From Janthinobacterium sp. TB1-E2 (GTDB lineage: Bacteria > Pseudomonadota > Gammaproteobacteria > Burkholderiales > Burkholderiaceae_D): a DNA stretch of 64,000 nucleotides. Positions 54,729 to 63,702 of this stretch are shown one piece after another; the first letter of the stretch is position 1, and every line of letters begins with the position of its first letter. Below the pieces are notes generated by a model. The model searched no databases. It was not told the DNA's origin and saw nothing but the letters and a program-made list of their open reading frames with translations. The position numbers and the translations under genes are program-made. The stretch lies in assembly GCF_036885605.1 (NCBI RefSeq), contig NZ_CP142523.1, positions 2,480,001 to 2,544,000 of the forward strand. Direction: 5' to 3'.

Positions 54729-54851
54729 CATGTGCCAGTCCAGGTAACCAATAGTGCAGGCTGGAATGGACATCCGTAGATATAATTGCTATTGTGAAAG
54801 TATAAACATGGCAACCCCGTGCTTTCCCCTCATTCATTGACTGGACGCTAC

Positions 54852-56261
54852 ATGGGCAGATTGCAAGGACACTTATCATTATTGCTGGCCAGCGCGCTGG
54901 GCGCGGCCATGCCCGCCCAGGCGGAACCGCTGACCTTTAACGAAGCACTGCAGCAAGCGGCCAAGGCTTCGGGCGCCGTGCAGGGCGCCGCGCTCGACGT
55001 ACGGGCAAAAACACTCAAAGCCGAGGCGCTATCGAATATCGATGGTCCATCCGTGGACTTGACGGCGTTTCGCGGCCGTTTGTCGACGGACTTGAATATC
55101 GATACGAGCGGCCTGGCCGGCGTGGTGGGCGGCATCGAATCCGTGCTGCCGCCGATTCCCGGCTTGCCCACGCCGCATATTCCCAATTCCCTGAACCGCG
55201 AAGTGGTGACGGATTTGACGTCGTTCGGCTTGCTGGGCATGTGGCCCATCTACACGGGCGGGCGCCTGGACGCCGTCAAGGGCCTCGCATCGAGCCTGAC
55301 CCTGGCCGCGCAGGCCGAGCGCACGGAAGCGGAAGAGCAGCTGGCCACCCTGGTGGCGCAGCGCTATTTCCAGTTGCTGCTGGCCAAAAGAGTGGTGGCC
55401 GTGCGGGCCGAAGTGACGGCCGGCGTGACGCAGCACCAGCGCGACGCGGCGAAGCTGGAAAAGGGCGGCCTGATTTCGCGCGCGGAACGCCTGCGCGCCG
55501 ACGTGGCTCTCGACAGCGCCCGCAGCGACGAGGCGCAGGCCCGCAGCGACGAGGAAATCGCCCAGGTGGCGCTCGACCGCTTGCTTGCCGTCAACACACA
55601 AGTGCTTCCCAGCACGCCGCTGTTCGTCAACAGCTTGCCGGTCGGTACCTTGCAATCGTTTATCAGCACGGGCATGCGCGAAAATGCGAACTGGAAAAAG
55701 ATCGACAGCAAGCGCGTGCAGGCCGAGCAAGCGTTGAAGCTGCATGGCAAGGAATACGCGCCCACCGTGTTTGCCATCGGTAACTACAATTTGAACCGAG
55801 GCAATGAAAAAATCGTGCGCTCGAACTGGGCCATCGGCCTGGTCGTGTCCGTGCCGCTCGTGCACCGCATCAATACGGGCAAGATGATCGCCGCCGCCAA
55901 GCTCGACCAGGAGCGGGTGGAAGTGGTGGCGCGCCAGGCCGAGCGCGACATTCCCACCCTGATCGAAAAGAACTGGCGCGCGCTGGAAAACGCCCGCATC
56001 CAGTATTTGTCAACGGCCTCGTCGGTCGAACTGGCGCGCGAGAATATCCGCTTGCAAACGGTGGCTTTCCAGCAAGGGCAGGTGACGTCGCTGGAAGTGG
56101 TCGACGCGCGCCTGAACCTGGCCAAGGTCGAGACCCAGCGCGCGCAGACTGCCTATAACTATGTGATGGGGCTGGCGCAATTGCTGGAAGCGACGGGCGA
56201 GACGCAACGCCTGGGCAGCCTGGCCGCCGCGGCCGATATCCAATTACCTGTGGACAAATAA
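54852..56261 (+). CDS. TolC-family outer-membrane efflux protein
   Basis: The outer-membrane channel of a four-gene exporter operon. The 469-residue protein has a signal peptide (MGRLQGHLSLLLASALGAAM, cleaved after AQA) and two TolC/OEP repeats: LTFNEALQQAAKASGAVQGA and, in the second half, LKLHGKEYAPTVFAIGNYNL with ENIRLQTVAFQQGQVTSLEV. An insert after the first repeat (about 75-120; GGIESVLPPIPGLPTPHIPN) is not typical. Start ATG 54852 is chosen for the signal peptide. The adaptor gene starts 2 bp after its stop. Confidence 0.88.
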   Translation: MGRLQGHLSLLLASALGAAMPAQAEPLTFNEALQQAAKASGAVQGAALDVRAKTLKAEALSNIDGPSVDLTAFRGRLSTDLNIDTSGLAGVVGGIESVLPPIPGLPTPHIPNSLNREVVTDLTSFGLLGMWPIYTGGRLDAVKGLASSLTLAAQAERTEAEEQLATLVAQRYFQLLLAKRVVAVRAEVTAGVTQHQRDAAKLEKGGLISRAERLRADVALDSARSDEAQARSDEEIAQVALDRLLAVNTQVLPSTPLFVNSLPVGTLQSFISTGMRENANWKKIDSKRVQAEQALKLHGKEYAPTVFAIGNYNLNRGNEKIVRSNWAIGLVVSVPLVHRINTGKMIAAAKLDQERVEVVARQAERDIPTLIEKNWRALENARIQYLSTASSVELARENIRLQTVAFQQGQVTSLEVVDARLNLAKVETQRAQTAYNYVMGLAQLLEATGETQRLGSLAAAADIQLPVDK

Positions 56262-56263
56262 TA

Positions 56264-57238
56264 ATGAGTACCTCCAAAAAACCCTTGGCCATCGGCGCCG
56301 CCGTCATCGTGCTGGCCTTCGTCGGCTGGGGCTTGTACCAGGCCTTCCAGCCGCAGCGCCTGCCTTTGCAGGGACAGATGGATGCGCAGGAAGTCAATGT
56401 CTCGTCTAAAGTGCCGGGCCGGGTGGGCGAGCTGTACGTCAAACTGGGCCAGACGGTGCCGAAAGGTGAGCTGCTGTTCCAGCTGACGAGCCCGGAAGTG
56501 GATGCGAAGATCGCGCAAGCGACGGCCGCCACGCAAGCGGCCGATGCCGTGGCGCAAAAGGCGCAAGCCGGTGCGCGTCCGGAAGAAGTCGCGGCCGCGA
56601 AAGCCAACTGGGAGCGGGCGCAGACGGGGGCCACCATTGCCAAAACGACGTACATCCGCGTCAACAATATGTACGAGCAAGGCGTGATCGCCCAGCAGAA
56701 ACGCGACGAGGCGCAAGCGCAATGGCGCGCCGCCGACCAGCTGGCGCAGGCTGCCCGCGCGCAATATGACATGGCGCAAAAGGGCGCCCGTCCCGAAGAC
56801 AAGACGGCGGCCGCCGCCCAGGCGCGCCAGGTGGGCGCGGTGCTGACGGAAGCGCAGGTCGCCCTGGCCGAAACGAAGATTGCCGCGCCTGTGGCCGGGC
56901 AGGTGAGCAAGATCCAGATACAGCCAGGCGAGCTGGCGCCGCAAGGTTTCCCCGTGATCACCCTGGTGAACCTCGACGACGCCTGGGCCGTGCTGCAGGT
57001 GCGCGAAGATGAAATGGCCGCGTTTGGCATGGGCAGCACGCATACGGCCAATGTGCCGGCGTTGAAACAGCAGGTCAGCTTCAAGGTCAGCTCCGTGGCC
57101 GTGCTGCCGGACTTCGCCACGTGGCGCGCGGCCCGTCCGGGCGGCACGGATTTGCGCACGTTTGAAATCCGCTTGCGTCCCGCCATCAAGGTCGAGGGCT
57201 TGCGTCCGGGCATGTCGGTCGTGTTTCCACCGCTCTGA
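56264..57238 (+). CDS. HlyD-family periplasmic adaptor (membrane-fusion protein)
   Basis: A 324-residue adaptor with one N-terminal membrane anchor (LAIGAAVIVLAFVGWGLYQA) and the biotinyl-lipoyl-like halves QEVNVSSKVPGRVGELYVKL and TKIAAPVAGQVSKIQIQPGE, separated by a coiled-coil hairpin (about 75-190). The usual barrel domain FPVITLVNLDDAWAVLQVRE is present. It is the YhiI/EmrA/YbhG type that works with ABC-2 permeases. The operon is tolC-hlyD-permease-permease with gaps of 2 and 6 bp, so all are probably cotranscribed. Confidence 0.88.
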   Translation: MSTSKKPLAIGAAVIVLAFVGWGLYQAFQPQRLPLQGQMDAQEVNVSSKVPGRVGELYVKLGQTVPKGELLFQLTSPEVDAKIAQATAATQAADAVAQKAQAGARPEEVAAAKANWERAQTGATIAKTTYIRVNNMYEQGVIAQQKRDEAQAQWRAADQLAQAARAQYDMAQKGARPEDKTAAAAQARQVGAVLTEAQVALAETKIAAPVAGQVSKIQIQPGELAPQGFPVITLVNLDDAWAVLQVREDEMAAFGMGSTHTANVPALKQQVSFKVSSVAVLPDFATWRAARPGGTDLRTFEIRLRPAIKVEGLRPGMSVVFPPL

Positions 57239-57244
57239 TACTAG

Positions 57245-58426
57245 ATGAACGAAGCGGATAAAGAGCCGGTTTCGGCGCTGGCACGCGAGTGGCGGCGCTT
57301 GCGCGGCGACTTCTGGGACTTTGGCATGCTCAGCTGGATTCCGGTCGTGCTGTGCGGCATGTTGTGGCTGGTGTTTTCCGCCGGCATCGCGCGCGACTTG
57401 CCCATCGTCGTCATCGACAACGATAACTCCACCTTGTCGCGCCAGCTCACGCGCTGGCTCGACGCCTCGCCCGGCATCAAGGTGGCGGCGAAAGTGGCGT
57501 CCAGCGACGAAGCCTTGCATCGCTTGCGCGAGCGCACGGCGTTTGGCTACCTGCTGATCCCGAACGATTTCGAGCAGAAATTGCTGGGCGGACGCCAAGC
57601 CACCGTGCAATGGTTGTACAACGCGCAGTTTTCCTCGCACGCGGGCGCCTTGCTGCGCGACGTGCGCACGGTCAGCACGACCTTGTCGGCCGGCATCGAG
57701 ATGACGGCGCGCGCGAAAAAAGGCATGTCGGGCGTGCAGGCTGCCGCCCAGTTCGAACCGATACGCACGACCTTGAACAGTTTATACAACGAAAACATCA
57801 GCTATGAAGCGTTTCTGACCCTGGCCCTGATGCCGGCCATGCTGCAGATTTTCATCGTCGTCGCCGTCGTCACGAGCATAGGCCGCGAGTTGCGCGACGG
57901 CACGGCGCCGCAATGGCTGGCCTCGGCCAGTGGCAGCTGGCTGCGCGCCATCGGCGCCAAGCTGCTGTTTCCCCTCATCGCCTATTGCGTGCTGGCGCTG
58001 CTGTACTTGCTGTTCTTCAGCCTGGCGCGGGGCTGGGCCGTGGCAGGCAGCTTGCCGGCGTTACTACTGAGCATGCTGCTGCTGGTGCTGGCCTATTGCG
58101 GCCTGGCCACCTTGCTTATCGCCGCGACCTTGTCGCTGCGTCTGGCGCTGTCGGGCGCGGCCTTCATCACGGCGCCGGCCTTCGCGTTTGCGGGCCAGGC
58201 CTTTCCCCTGATGGCCATGCCGGCGCCGGCCCGCGCTTGGGCGGAAGCCTTGCCGCTCACGCATTATCTGCAGCTGCAAACGAAATACTGGCTGGCTGGT
58301 GCGCCATGGCGTTATGGCGTACAGGAAATGCTGATACTGGCCGGTATCGCCATCGGCTGCGGCGCCGTGGGCGTGTTCCTGCTGGCGCGCCGCGCGAATG
58401 CGCCTGCCGCCTGGGGACGCACATGA
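57245..58426 (+). CDS. ABC-2 permease, first of pair
   Basis: A 393-residue exporter permease of the YhhJ/YbhS/YbhR type. It has one N-terminal membrane helix (MLSWIPVVLCGMLWLVFSAG, about 28-47), a large periplasmic domain (about 50-190; DLPIVVIDNDNSTLSRQLTR), and five C-terminal helices (about 195-385; MLQIFIVVAVVTSIGREL). It probably forms the membrane channel with the second permease, which overlaps it by 4 bp. The operon contains no ATP-binding subunit, so energy must come from an ATPase encoded elsewhere. The substrate is unknown. Confidence 0.85.
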   Translation: MNEADKEPVSALAREWRRLRGDFWDFGMLSWIPVVLCGMLWLVFSAGIARDLPIVVIDNDNSTLSRQLTRWLDASPGIKVAAKVASSDEALHRLRERTAFGYLLIPNDFEQKLLGGRQATVQWLYNAQFSSHAGALLRDVRTVSTTLSAGIEMTARAKKGMSGVQAAAQFEPIRTTLNSLYNENISYEAFLTLALMPAMLQIFIVVAVVTSIGRELRDGTAPQWLASASGSWLRAIGAKLLFPLIAYCVLALLYLLFFSLARGWAVAGSLPALLLSMLLLVLAYCGLATLLIAATLSLRLALSGAAFITAPAFAFAGQAFPLMAMPAPARAWAEALPLTHYLQLQTKYWLAGAPWRYGVQEMLILAGIAIGCGAVGVFLLARRANAPAAWGRT

Positions 58427-59571
58427 TGTGGAAATCCTTCCTCGCCACTTGGCGCGCCATGCTGACGGACAAGGGCGCGCTGACCTTGCTGTTCATCGGC
58501 GGCATCATCTATTCCTTCTTTTATCCGCTGCCATACTCGACGGAAATCGTCCAGCGCGTGCCCGTGGCCGTCGTCGACCAGGACCGCAGCGCCATGTCGC
58601 GCCAGCTGACGCGCTTTGCCATGGCCCATCCGTCGCTGCAAGTGATCGCCGTCACGCCGGACCTGCCCGTCGCACAGGATTTATTGTGGCGCGACGAGGT
58701 CATGGGCGTGCTGATCATTCCCGACGGCTTGCAGACGGACGTGCTGGCCGGCCGCGCCGCCCACGCGCAAGTGGCGGGCAACGGCTTGTATCTGATGCTC
58801 AACAAGGTGGCCCTGAATGGCCTGGCCGAAGTGGTGGGCACGGTGTCGGCCGGTATCGAATTGAAACGTCTGGGGGCGGGCACACCGTCGGGCATCCAGG
58901 CCAATGAGCAGCGCTCGCCCATCGCCTTCGACGCCGTGCCCCTGTTTAACGTCAAGGAAGGCTATGGCGCGTATGTCGTGCCGGGCGTGGCTACTCTCAT
59001 CGTGCAGCAGACCTTGCTGATCGGCATGACCATGCTGTTCGGCACCTGGTACCAGCGCAAGAGTTTCCCTGTGGCCGGCACGCGCACGGCGGGCGGATAT
59101 ATGGGCATGCTGCTGGCGTTTGCCTGCGTGGCGTTTTTGAACTGCTGCTATTTCTTCGGCTTTGTCTTCTGGTTCCAGGATTATCCCCGTGGCGGCAACT
59201 TCGGCGGCATGCTCTTGTTGCTGGTGCTGTTCTCGCTGGCGGAAGCGGCCTTCGGCATGCTGCTGGGCATGCTGTTCCGCACGCGCGAACGGGGCACGCA
59301 GCTGATGATCGCCACCTCGATGCCCGTGCTGTTCCTGGCGGGCCTGACCTGGCCCGTGTCGTCCATGCCCGTCGTGCTGCAATGGCTGCGCTGGCTGCTG
59401 CCATCGACGGCCGGCATCCAGGGTTTTGTCGCGCTGAACCAGATGGGGGCCTCGCTGTATGAAATCCGCCATGAAGTGGCGGGCTTGCTGGCCCTACTGG
59501 TAGCCTGCGTGGCGCTGGGCTGGTGGCGCTGGCGCGCCGAGACGCCAGCGCCCATCGTCCAACAACGGTGA
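58423..59571 (+). CDS. ABC-2 permease, second of pair
   Basis: A 382-residue ABC-2 permease related to the gene just upstream, with the same design. It has an N-terminal helix (GALTLLFIGGIIYSFFYPLP), a large periplasmic domain (VPVAVVDQDRSAMSRQLTRF and VMGVLIIPDGLQTDVLAGRA), and C-terminal helices (TLIVQQTLLIGMTMLFGTWY; MPVLFLAGLTWPVSSMPVVL). Its ATG overlaps the stop of the first permease (ATGA), so synthesis is coupled. It is the last gene of the exporter operon, with no ATPase after it; the next gene is a LysR regulator on the opposite strand. Confidence 0.85.
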   Translation: MMWKSFLATWRAMLTDKGALTLLFIGGIIYSFFYPLPYSTEIVQRVPVAVVDQDRSAMSRQLTRFAMAHPSLQVIAVTPDLPVAQDLLWRDEVMGVLIIPDGLQTDVLAGRAAHAQVAGNGLYLMLNKVALNGLAEVVGTVSAGIELKRLGAGTPSGIQANEQRSPIAFDAVPLFNVKEGYGAYVVPGVATLIVQQTLLIGMTMLFGTWYQRKSFPVAGTRTAGGYMGMLLAFACVAFLNCCYFFGFVFWFQDYPRGGNFGGMLLLLVLFSLAEAAFGMLLGMLFRTRERGTQLMIATSMPVLFLAGLTWPVSSMPVVLQWLRWLLPSTAGIQGFVALNQMGASLYEIRHEVAGLLALLVACVALGWWRWRAETPAPIVQQR

Positions 59572-59630
59572 TCACGCAACTAGGGAAAGAGCTGGAGCCC
59601 CAACTGCCGTATCGTTAACGACGGGATCCA

Positions 59631-60494
59631 TCATGCTTTCTGCAATGCCGCCAGCAGCAGCTGGCAAAAACCGTCACGCACCGGGTCGGGCAGGTTGTCA
59701 TTGGCCCGCAGCAGGCTGTCGACGCGGGGCAGCGGTGCCAGCCGTTCCAGTACCACGTGCCGGTGCACGCCCTGGCCCAAGTTGCGTTCATTGACCACCG
59801 CCATGCCCAGGCCGGCGGCAACGGCGGTCAGCATGCCCGCCACCGATGGGCATTCCAGGCCCACGCTCCAGGCCATGCCGGCCTGGCCCAGCTTTTCCTC
59901 GGCCAGACGGCGGTAAAAGCAGTGCGGCCCGTAGGTGATCAGCTTGACGGTCTCTCCCGGCAAAGCCTGCTCTGCCGTGGCTGCGCACCAATGCAGCGTT
60001 TCTGTCCATAACAGCGCGTCACCCGGCGCCGCCTTGCCGGCAAAATCCTGGTGCAAAATCACATCGAGCACGCCGTCGGCAAAGCGCTCGCGCAATACCT
60101 GGCTTTGCTCCACCACCAGCTGCACATCGACCTTGGGGTGGTGATGCGAGAACTGCGACAGCACCGCGCACACGTCGGCCAATGAAATCTGCTCCGTCAC
60201 GCCAATGCGCAGCCGGCCTTGTATCGCCGATGGCGAAAAATGGGCGACGGCGTCATCGTGGGCGTCGAGTATGTTGAGCGCATGCCGCAGCAGCACGGCT
60301 CCCTGGTCGGTCGTGCCAAACAGCCCGCCGCTGCGCGCCAGCAACTGGCAATCGAGCTGCTGCTCCAGCCGCTTGATTTTCCAGCTGACGGCCGACTGGC
60401 TCAGATGGAGCAAGCTGGCGGCCAGGCTCATGCTGCCGGTTTGTACCACTGCCCTGAACACACGCAGGGCATCGACGGATAGACGTAAATTCAT
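59631..60494 (-). CDS. LysR-family transcriptional regulator
   Basis: A 287-residue LysR regulator. The winged-helix domain is VDALRVFRAVVQTGSMSLAA, LHLSQSAVSWKIKRLEQQLD, and the effector domain (about 90-285) opens GRLRIGVTEQISLADVCAVL. It diverges from the hydrolase-GST pair, with only 99 bp between start codons, the usual place for a LysR target promoter. It is therefore the likely activator of that pair; the inducer is unknown, perhaps the hydrolase substrate. Confidence 0.9.
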   Translation of the reverse strand: MNLRLSVDALRVFRAVVQTGSMSLAASLLHLSQSAVSWKIKRLEQQLDCQLLARSGGLFGTTDQGAVLLRHALNILDAHDDAVAHFSPSAIQGRLRIGVTEQISLADVCAVLSQFSHHHPKVDVQLVVEQSQVLRERFADGVLDVILHQDFAGKAAPGDALLWTETLHWCAATAEQALPGETVKLITYGPHCFYRRLAEEKLGQAGMAWSVGLECPSVAGMLTAVAAGLGMAVVNERNLGQGVHRHVVLERLAPLPRVDSLLRANDNLPDPVRDGFCQLLLAALQKA

Positions 60495-60593
60495 GGGTTA
60501 TGACAAAAGTTGGATTGAAAGTAAAAAGAATGTCACTGGCGTCATGTCCAGTCTAGCCTTAGCCTGCAGGTTCTGCAAACAAAAGGACATCTG

Positions 60594-61451
60594 ATGAGGA
60601 GTCAAGAACCGCTGTTGAATGGCCACGCCCTGATCCACGGCCAGCGTATCGCCACCGGCATCCATGGCGCAGGCACGCCGCTGGTGCTGGTACATGGCAC
60701 GCCGGCGCACAGCATTATCTGGCGCGAACTGGTGCCGCTGTTCGTCGATGCCGGTTTCCACGTGCACCTGTATGACTTGCTGGGCTTCGGACGATCCGAG
60801 CGGCCCGTCGAAGCCGACACCTCGGTAGCGGCGCAGGTGACCTTGCTGGCTGCCTTGCTCGACCACTGGCAACTGCCGACCACCCACTTGTTCGGCCACG
60901 ATATCGGCGGCGCCATTGCACTGCGCCTGGCGTTCGACCATGCGGCGCGCCTGCGCAGCTTGAGCATCGCCGACGCGCCCAGCTACGATTCCTGGCCATC
61001 GCCTACCTGGAAGCATCTGCGCGATGACTTCGCCCGGTATGCTTTGATGCCGGCCAGCGAGCATCGCGCCACGATGGCGCGCCAGCTGGGCATGGCCGTT
61101 TTTCACAAGGACACGATGCAGGGCGAGCTTTTGCGGTGTTACCTGGAGCCGCTGTGCGGCGTGGTGGGGCAGCCCTCGTTTTACCAGCACCAGGTGGCGC
61201 ACTATAACGCCTGCCATACGATGGACTTTACCGAAAAACTGCCGCAGTTGACCTTGCCGGTACAGGTCTTATGGGGCAAGCAGGACGAGTGGCAGCCGGT
61301 CGCGTATGGCCATCGCCTGCAGCGCGATATTCCCGGCGCCACCTTGCACCTGTTTGACGAGGCCGGGCACTTCCTGATGGAAGATGCGCCAGCGGCCGTC
61401 GCGGCACAAGTGATCGCGTTTATTCATCAGATGGAGAGGAGGGGACCATGA
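60594..61451 (+). CDS. Alpha/beta hydrolase with Asp nucleophile (dehalogenase/epoxide-hydrolase type)
   Basis: A 285-residue alpha/beta hydrolase. The oxyanion motif is LVHGTPAHSIIW. The nucleophile elbow reads HLFGHDIGGAIALRLA, with Asp instead of Ser, as in haloalkane dehalogenases, fluoroacetate dehalogenases and epoxide hydrolases. Acid and His are in VLWGKQDEWQP and DEAGHFLMEDAP, so the triad is Asp-Asp-His. Substrate is unknown; the linked glutathione transferase suggests an electrophilic, possibly halogenated or epoxide, compound (inference). An AAGGA site precedes ATG 60594. It overlaps the GST gene by 4 bp and diverges from the LysR gene. Confidence 0.85.
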   Translation: MRSQEPLLNGHALIHGQRIATGIHGAGTPLVLVHGTPAHSIIWRELVPLFVDAGFHVHLYDLLGFGRSERPVEADTSVAAQVTLLAALLDHWQLPTTHLFGHDIGGAIALRLAFDHAARLRSLSIADAPSYDSWPSPTWKHLRDDFARYALMPASEHRATMARQLGMAVFHKDTMQGELLRCYLEPLCGVVGQPSFYQHQVAHYNACHTMDFTEKLPQLTLPVQVLWGKQDEWQPVAYGHRLQRDIPGATLHLFDEAGHFLMEDAPAAVAAQVIAFIHQMERRGP

Positions 61452-62047
61452 TATTGATCGGAATGCTCGATTCGCCTTACGTCAGGCGCGTTGCCATTGG
61501 CATGAAAGTGCTGGGCCTGGAATATGAACACCGGCCCCTGTCGGTGTTTTCCGATTTCGACCAGGTACAAGCGATCAATCCTGCCGTCAAAGTACCGACC
61601 CTGGTCACCGGCGACGGCCAGGTGCTGATGGACTCGACCTTGATCCTCGCATATCTGGAGGCGCTGGCCCAGCATGCTCCCCGCATCAGGCCGGAGCCTG
61701 CACGCCTGCGCGCGCTGTGCCAGACCAGCTATGCTTTGGCGGCCTGCGACAAGGCCGTGCAGATCGTCTATGAGCGGCGCTTGCGCCCGCAGGAAAAACA
61801 GCACCAGCCCTGGCTGGACCGGATCCAGCTGCAATTGCATGGCGCCTGGCGGCAGCTGGAAGCGTCATTGCGCGAAGAGGCGCCGGACTGCCTGAGTATT
61901 GCCGGCATCACCATTGCGGTGGCCTGGAGTTTTGCTCAGCAGATGGTGCCCGACGTGATGGCGGCCGGCGACTATCCGGCCGTGGCCGCGCTGACGGCGC
62001 AGGCCGAGCGGCAGCCGGTGTTTCTGGCTACGCCGATGGCGGGCTAA
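61448..62047 (+). CDS. Glutathione S-transferase family protein
   Basis: A 199-residue two-domain GST. The N-terminal thioredoxin-like domain has ILIGMLDSPYVRRVAIGMKV (candidate activating Ser9 in the SPYVRR context), AINPAVKVPTLVTGDGQVLM and the glutathione-binding MDSTLILAYLEALA. The C-terminal helical domain (about 85-195) includes SYALAACDKAVQIVYERRLR. It may detoxify or cleave the product or substrate of the coupled hydrolase. Its ATG overlaps the hydrolase stop, so the two are made together. Confidence 0.88.
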   Translation: MILIGMLDSPYVRRVAIGMKVLGLEYEHRPLSVFSDFDQVQAINPAVKVPTLVTGDGQVLMDSTLILAYLEALAQHAPRIRPEPARLRALCQTSYALAACDKAVQIVYERRLRPQEKQHQPWLDRIQLQLHGAWRQLEASLREEAPDCLSIAGITIAVAWSFAQQMVPDVMAAGDYPAVAALTAQAERQPVFLATPMAG

Positions 62048-62121
62048 TCTGCTTTCATCCGAACCGGTCATTGCAGGCGGCTTGTGCAATAATTTCATTT
62101 CCTTAACGGAAGAGTATTGCC

Positions 62122-63702
62122 ATGCCGTCTTTTAATCTGTTCCAGCGCCTGTCCCAGGCCCCCACCAAACCCAAGTCCGCGCCCGTTGCGCGGCAGTTCG
62201 ACGTGGCCGACCTGTACCAGGGACCCATCGCGCTGGGAGCGGAAGGCGAGACGCAAGCGCGGCCTTTCGATGAAAAGCTGCGCCAGGCCTACTTCTGGAT
62301 CGTCAACCACGCCATCATCAGTCCCCATTACGATATCGAATACAACGACGGCCCGTCGCAGACGTATTCCGTGGGCGATAGCCGCCGCACCCTGAATTTG
62401 CCGTCGGCGCAAAGCTATTCCAGTTTCATTCTGCTGCCGTTGCTGACGTTCGCCACGCGCCGCAAATGCCTGTTCGTCGGCGGGCCGGGGCGGGGCAAGA
62501 CGGCCAGCGCCTTGCTGATGGGCGTTCTGGCCGGCTCCACCGTCAAGGAAGTCAAACGCGCCATGCAGCATGGCCACCCGCAGATGACGGTGGCCGATTT
62601 GCTGGGCAATCCGCTGCCCGCCGATCTGGTGAACGCGCAAAGCATGGACGATATCCGCATCGCCTGGCGCGCCTGGCTGGGCATGCGCGTGAAAATCGTC
62701 GATGAATACAACCGCATCCCTACGCGCACGCAAAGCGCGCTGCTCACTGTCATGGGCGACAATTACGCGGAAGTGCTGAACCATATTTACGAATGCCCGG
62801 AAGCGGCCTGGTATCTGACGGCCAACGACGACCAGGGCGGCGGCACCTACCAGGTGATCGAGGCGCTGCGCGACCGGGTCGACGTGACGGTGCAGGCGCT
62901 CGCTTTCAATCCGCGTTTTTTAAATGAACTGCTGCTGCGCGTGGAAGAAAACGTGCGCCCCGAAGAGCTGGTGCCGCCCGATATCATCTTCACGGAAGGG
63001 GAGGTGGACCAGATCGGCGAAGCGATCCGCCAGGTGGGTATCCCCGACGCCGTGCGCCGGCGCCTGGAATTCTTCGCCAGCCAGTTCGAGCTGTTCGAGA
63101 CGGCCGGCGGCCAGTTCGAATACATGACCAAGGACACGGCTCGCCTGGCCGGCGCCGACCGGGGGCAGGCGCAGGCGGCCGACAATGGGCGTGACCGCCT
63201 GAAAGACCTGGGCTGCCAGACCTTGAACGGCATCTCCGTGCGCACCCTGATGGCGCTGATGATCTACGCCAAGGCAATGGCGTATTTCCGCGGCAATGGC
63301 GAGGTGGAGCTGGAAGACTTGCGCCAGGTGCTGCCATTCGTCCTGCATAACAAGCTGCAGCCGGACCCGGACGCGCCATTTTTCGCGCTGCCGGAAAACG
63401 CCGCCTACCGCAGCGACAGACTGGGCTGGCTGCGCCGTTTGTTCGACCTGTCGAATGATGAATTCAACCGCCTGGACCTGGACCGCGACGATCCTGTCGG
63501 CGTGCTGTCGGCCGAATTCGACCTGGGCCTCGACGGCGTCAGCGAACGCGAAACCCTGGCGCGTTTGAACCGCATCGAAAAGCTGATCGCCGAACGCACG
63601 AAGGGGAGAAAACTGTATGGTCCCCTGTACGACGACCTGTTGAAGCTCAAGTACCTGCACCAGCGCTATACCAACTACCGCAGCTGGCTGCGTTCGCAAT
63701 GA
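62122..63702 (+). CDS. MoxR-like AAA+ ATPase
   Basis: A 526-residue AAA+ protein of the MoxR/CoxD type. It has a non-conserved N-terminal segment (about 1-110; RQFDVADLYQGPIALGAEGE), Walker A FVGGPGRGKTASALLMGVL (about 117-135), Walker B MRVKIVDEYNRIPTRTQSAL, sensor 1 AAWYLTANDDQGGGTYQVIE, and the arginine finger ALRDRVDV. The helical C-terminal part is longer than usual. MoxR proteins typically act with a VWA-domain partner to load metals or activate complexes. The next gene overlaps the stop by 4 bp and runs off the window, so it may be that partner. Confidence 0.85.
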   Translation: MPSFNLFQRLSQAPTKPKSAPVARQFDVADLYQGPIALGAEGETQARPFDEKLRQAYFWIVNHAIISPHYDIEYNDGPSQTYSVGDSRRTLNLPSAQSYSSFILLPLLTFATRRKCLFVGGPGRGKTASALLMGVLAGSTVKEVKRAMQHGHPQMTVADLLGNPLPADLVNAQSMDDIRIAWRAWLGMRVKIVDEYNRIPTRTQSALLTVMGDNYAEVLNHIYECPEAAWYLTANDDQGGGTYQVIEALRDRVDVTVQALAFNPRFLNELLLRVEENVRPEELVPPDIIFTEGEVDQIGEAIRQVGIPDAVRRRLEFFASQFELFETAGGQFEYMTKDTARLAGADRGQAQAADNGRDRLKDLGCQTLNGISVRTLMALMIYAKAMAYFRGNGEVELEDLRQVLPFVLHNKLQPDPDAPFFALPENAAYRSDRLGWLRRLFDLSNDEFNRLDLDRDDPVGVLSAEFDLGLDGVSERETLARLNRIEKLIAERTKGRKLYGPLYDDLLKLKYLHQRYTNYRSWLRSQ

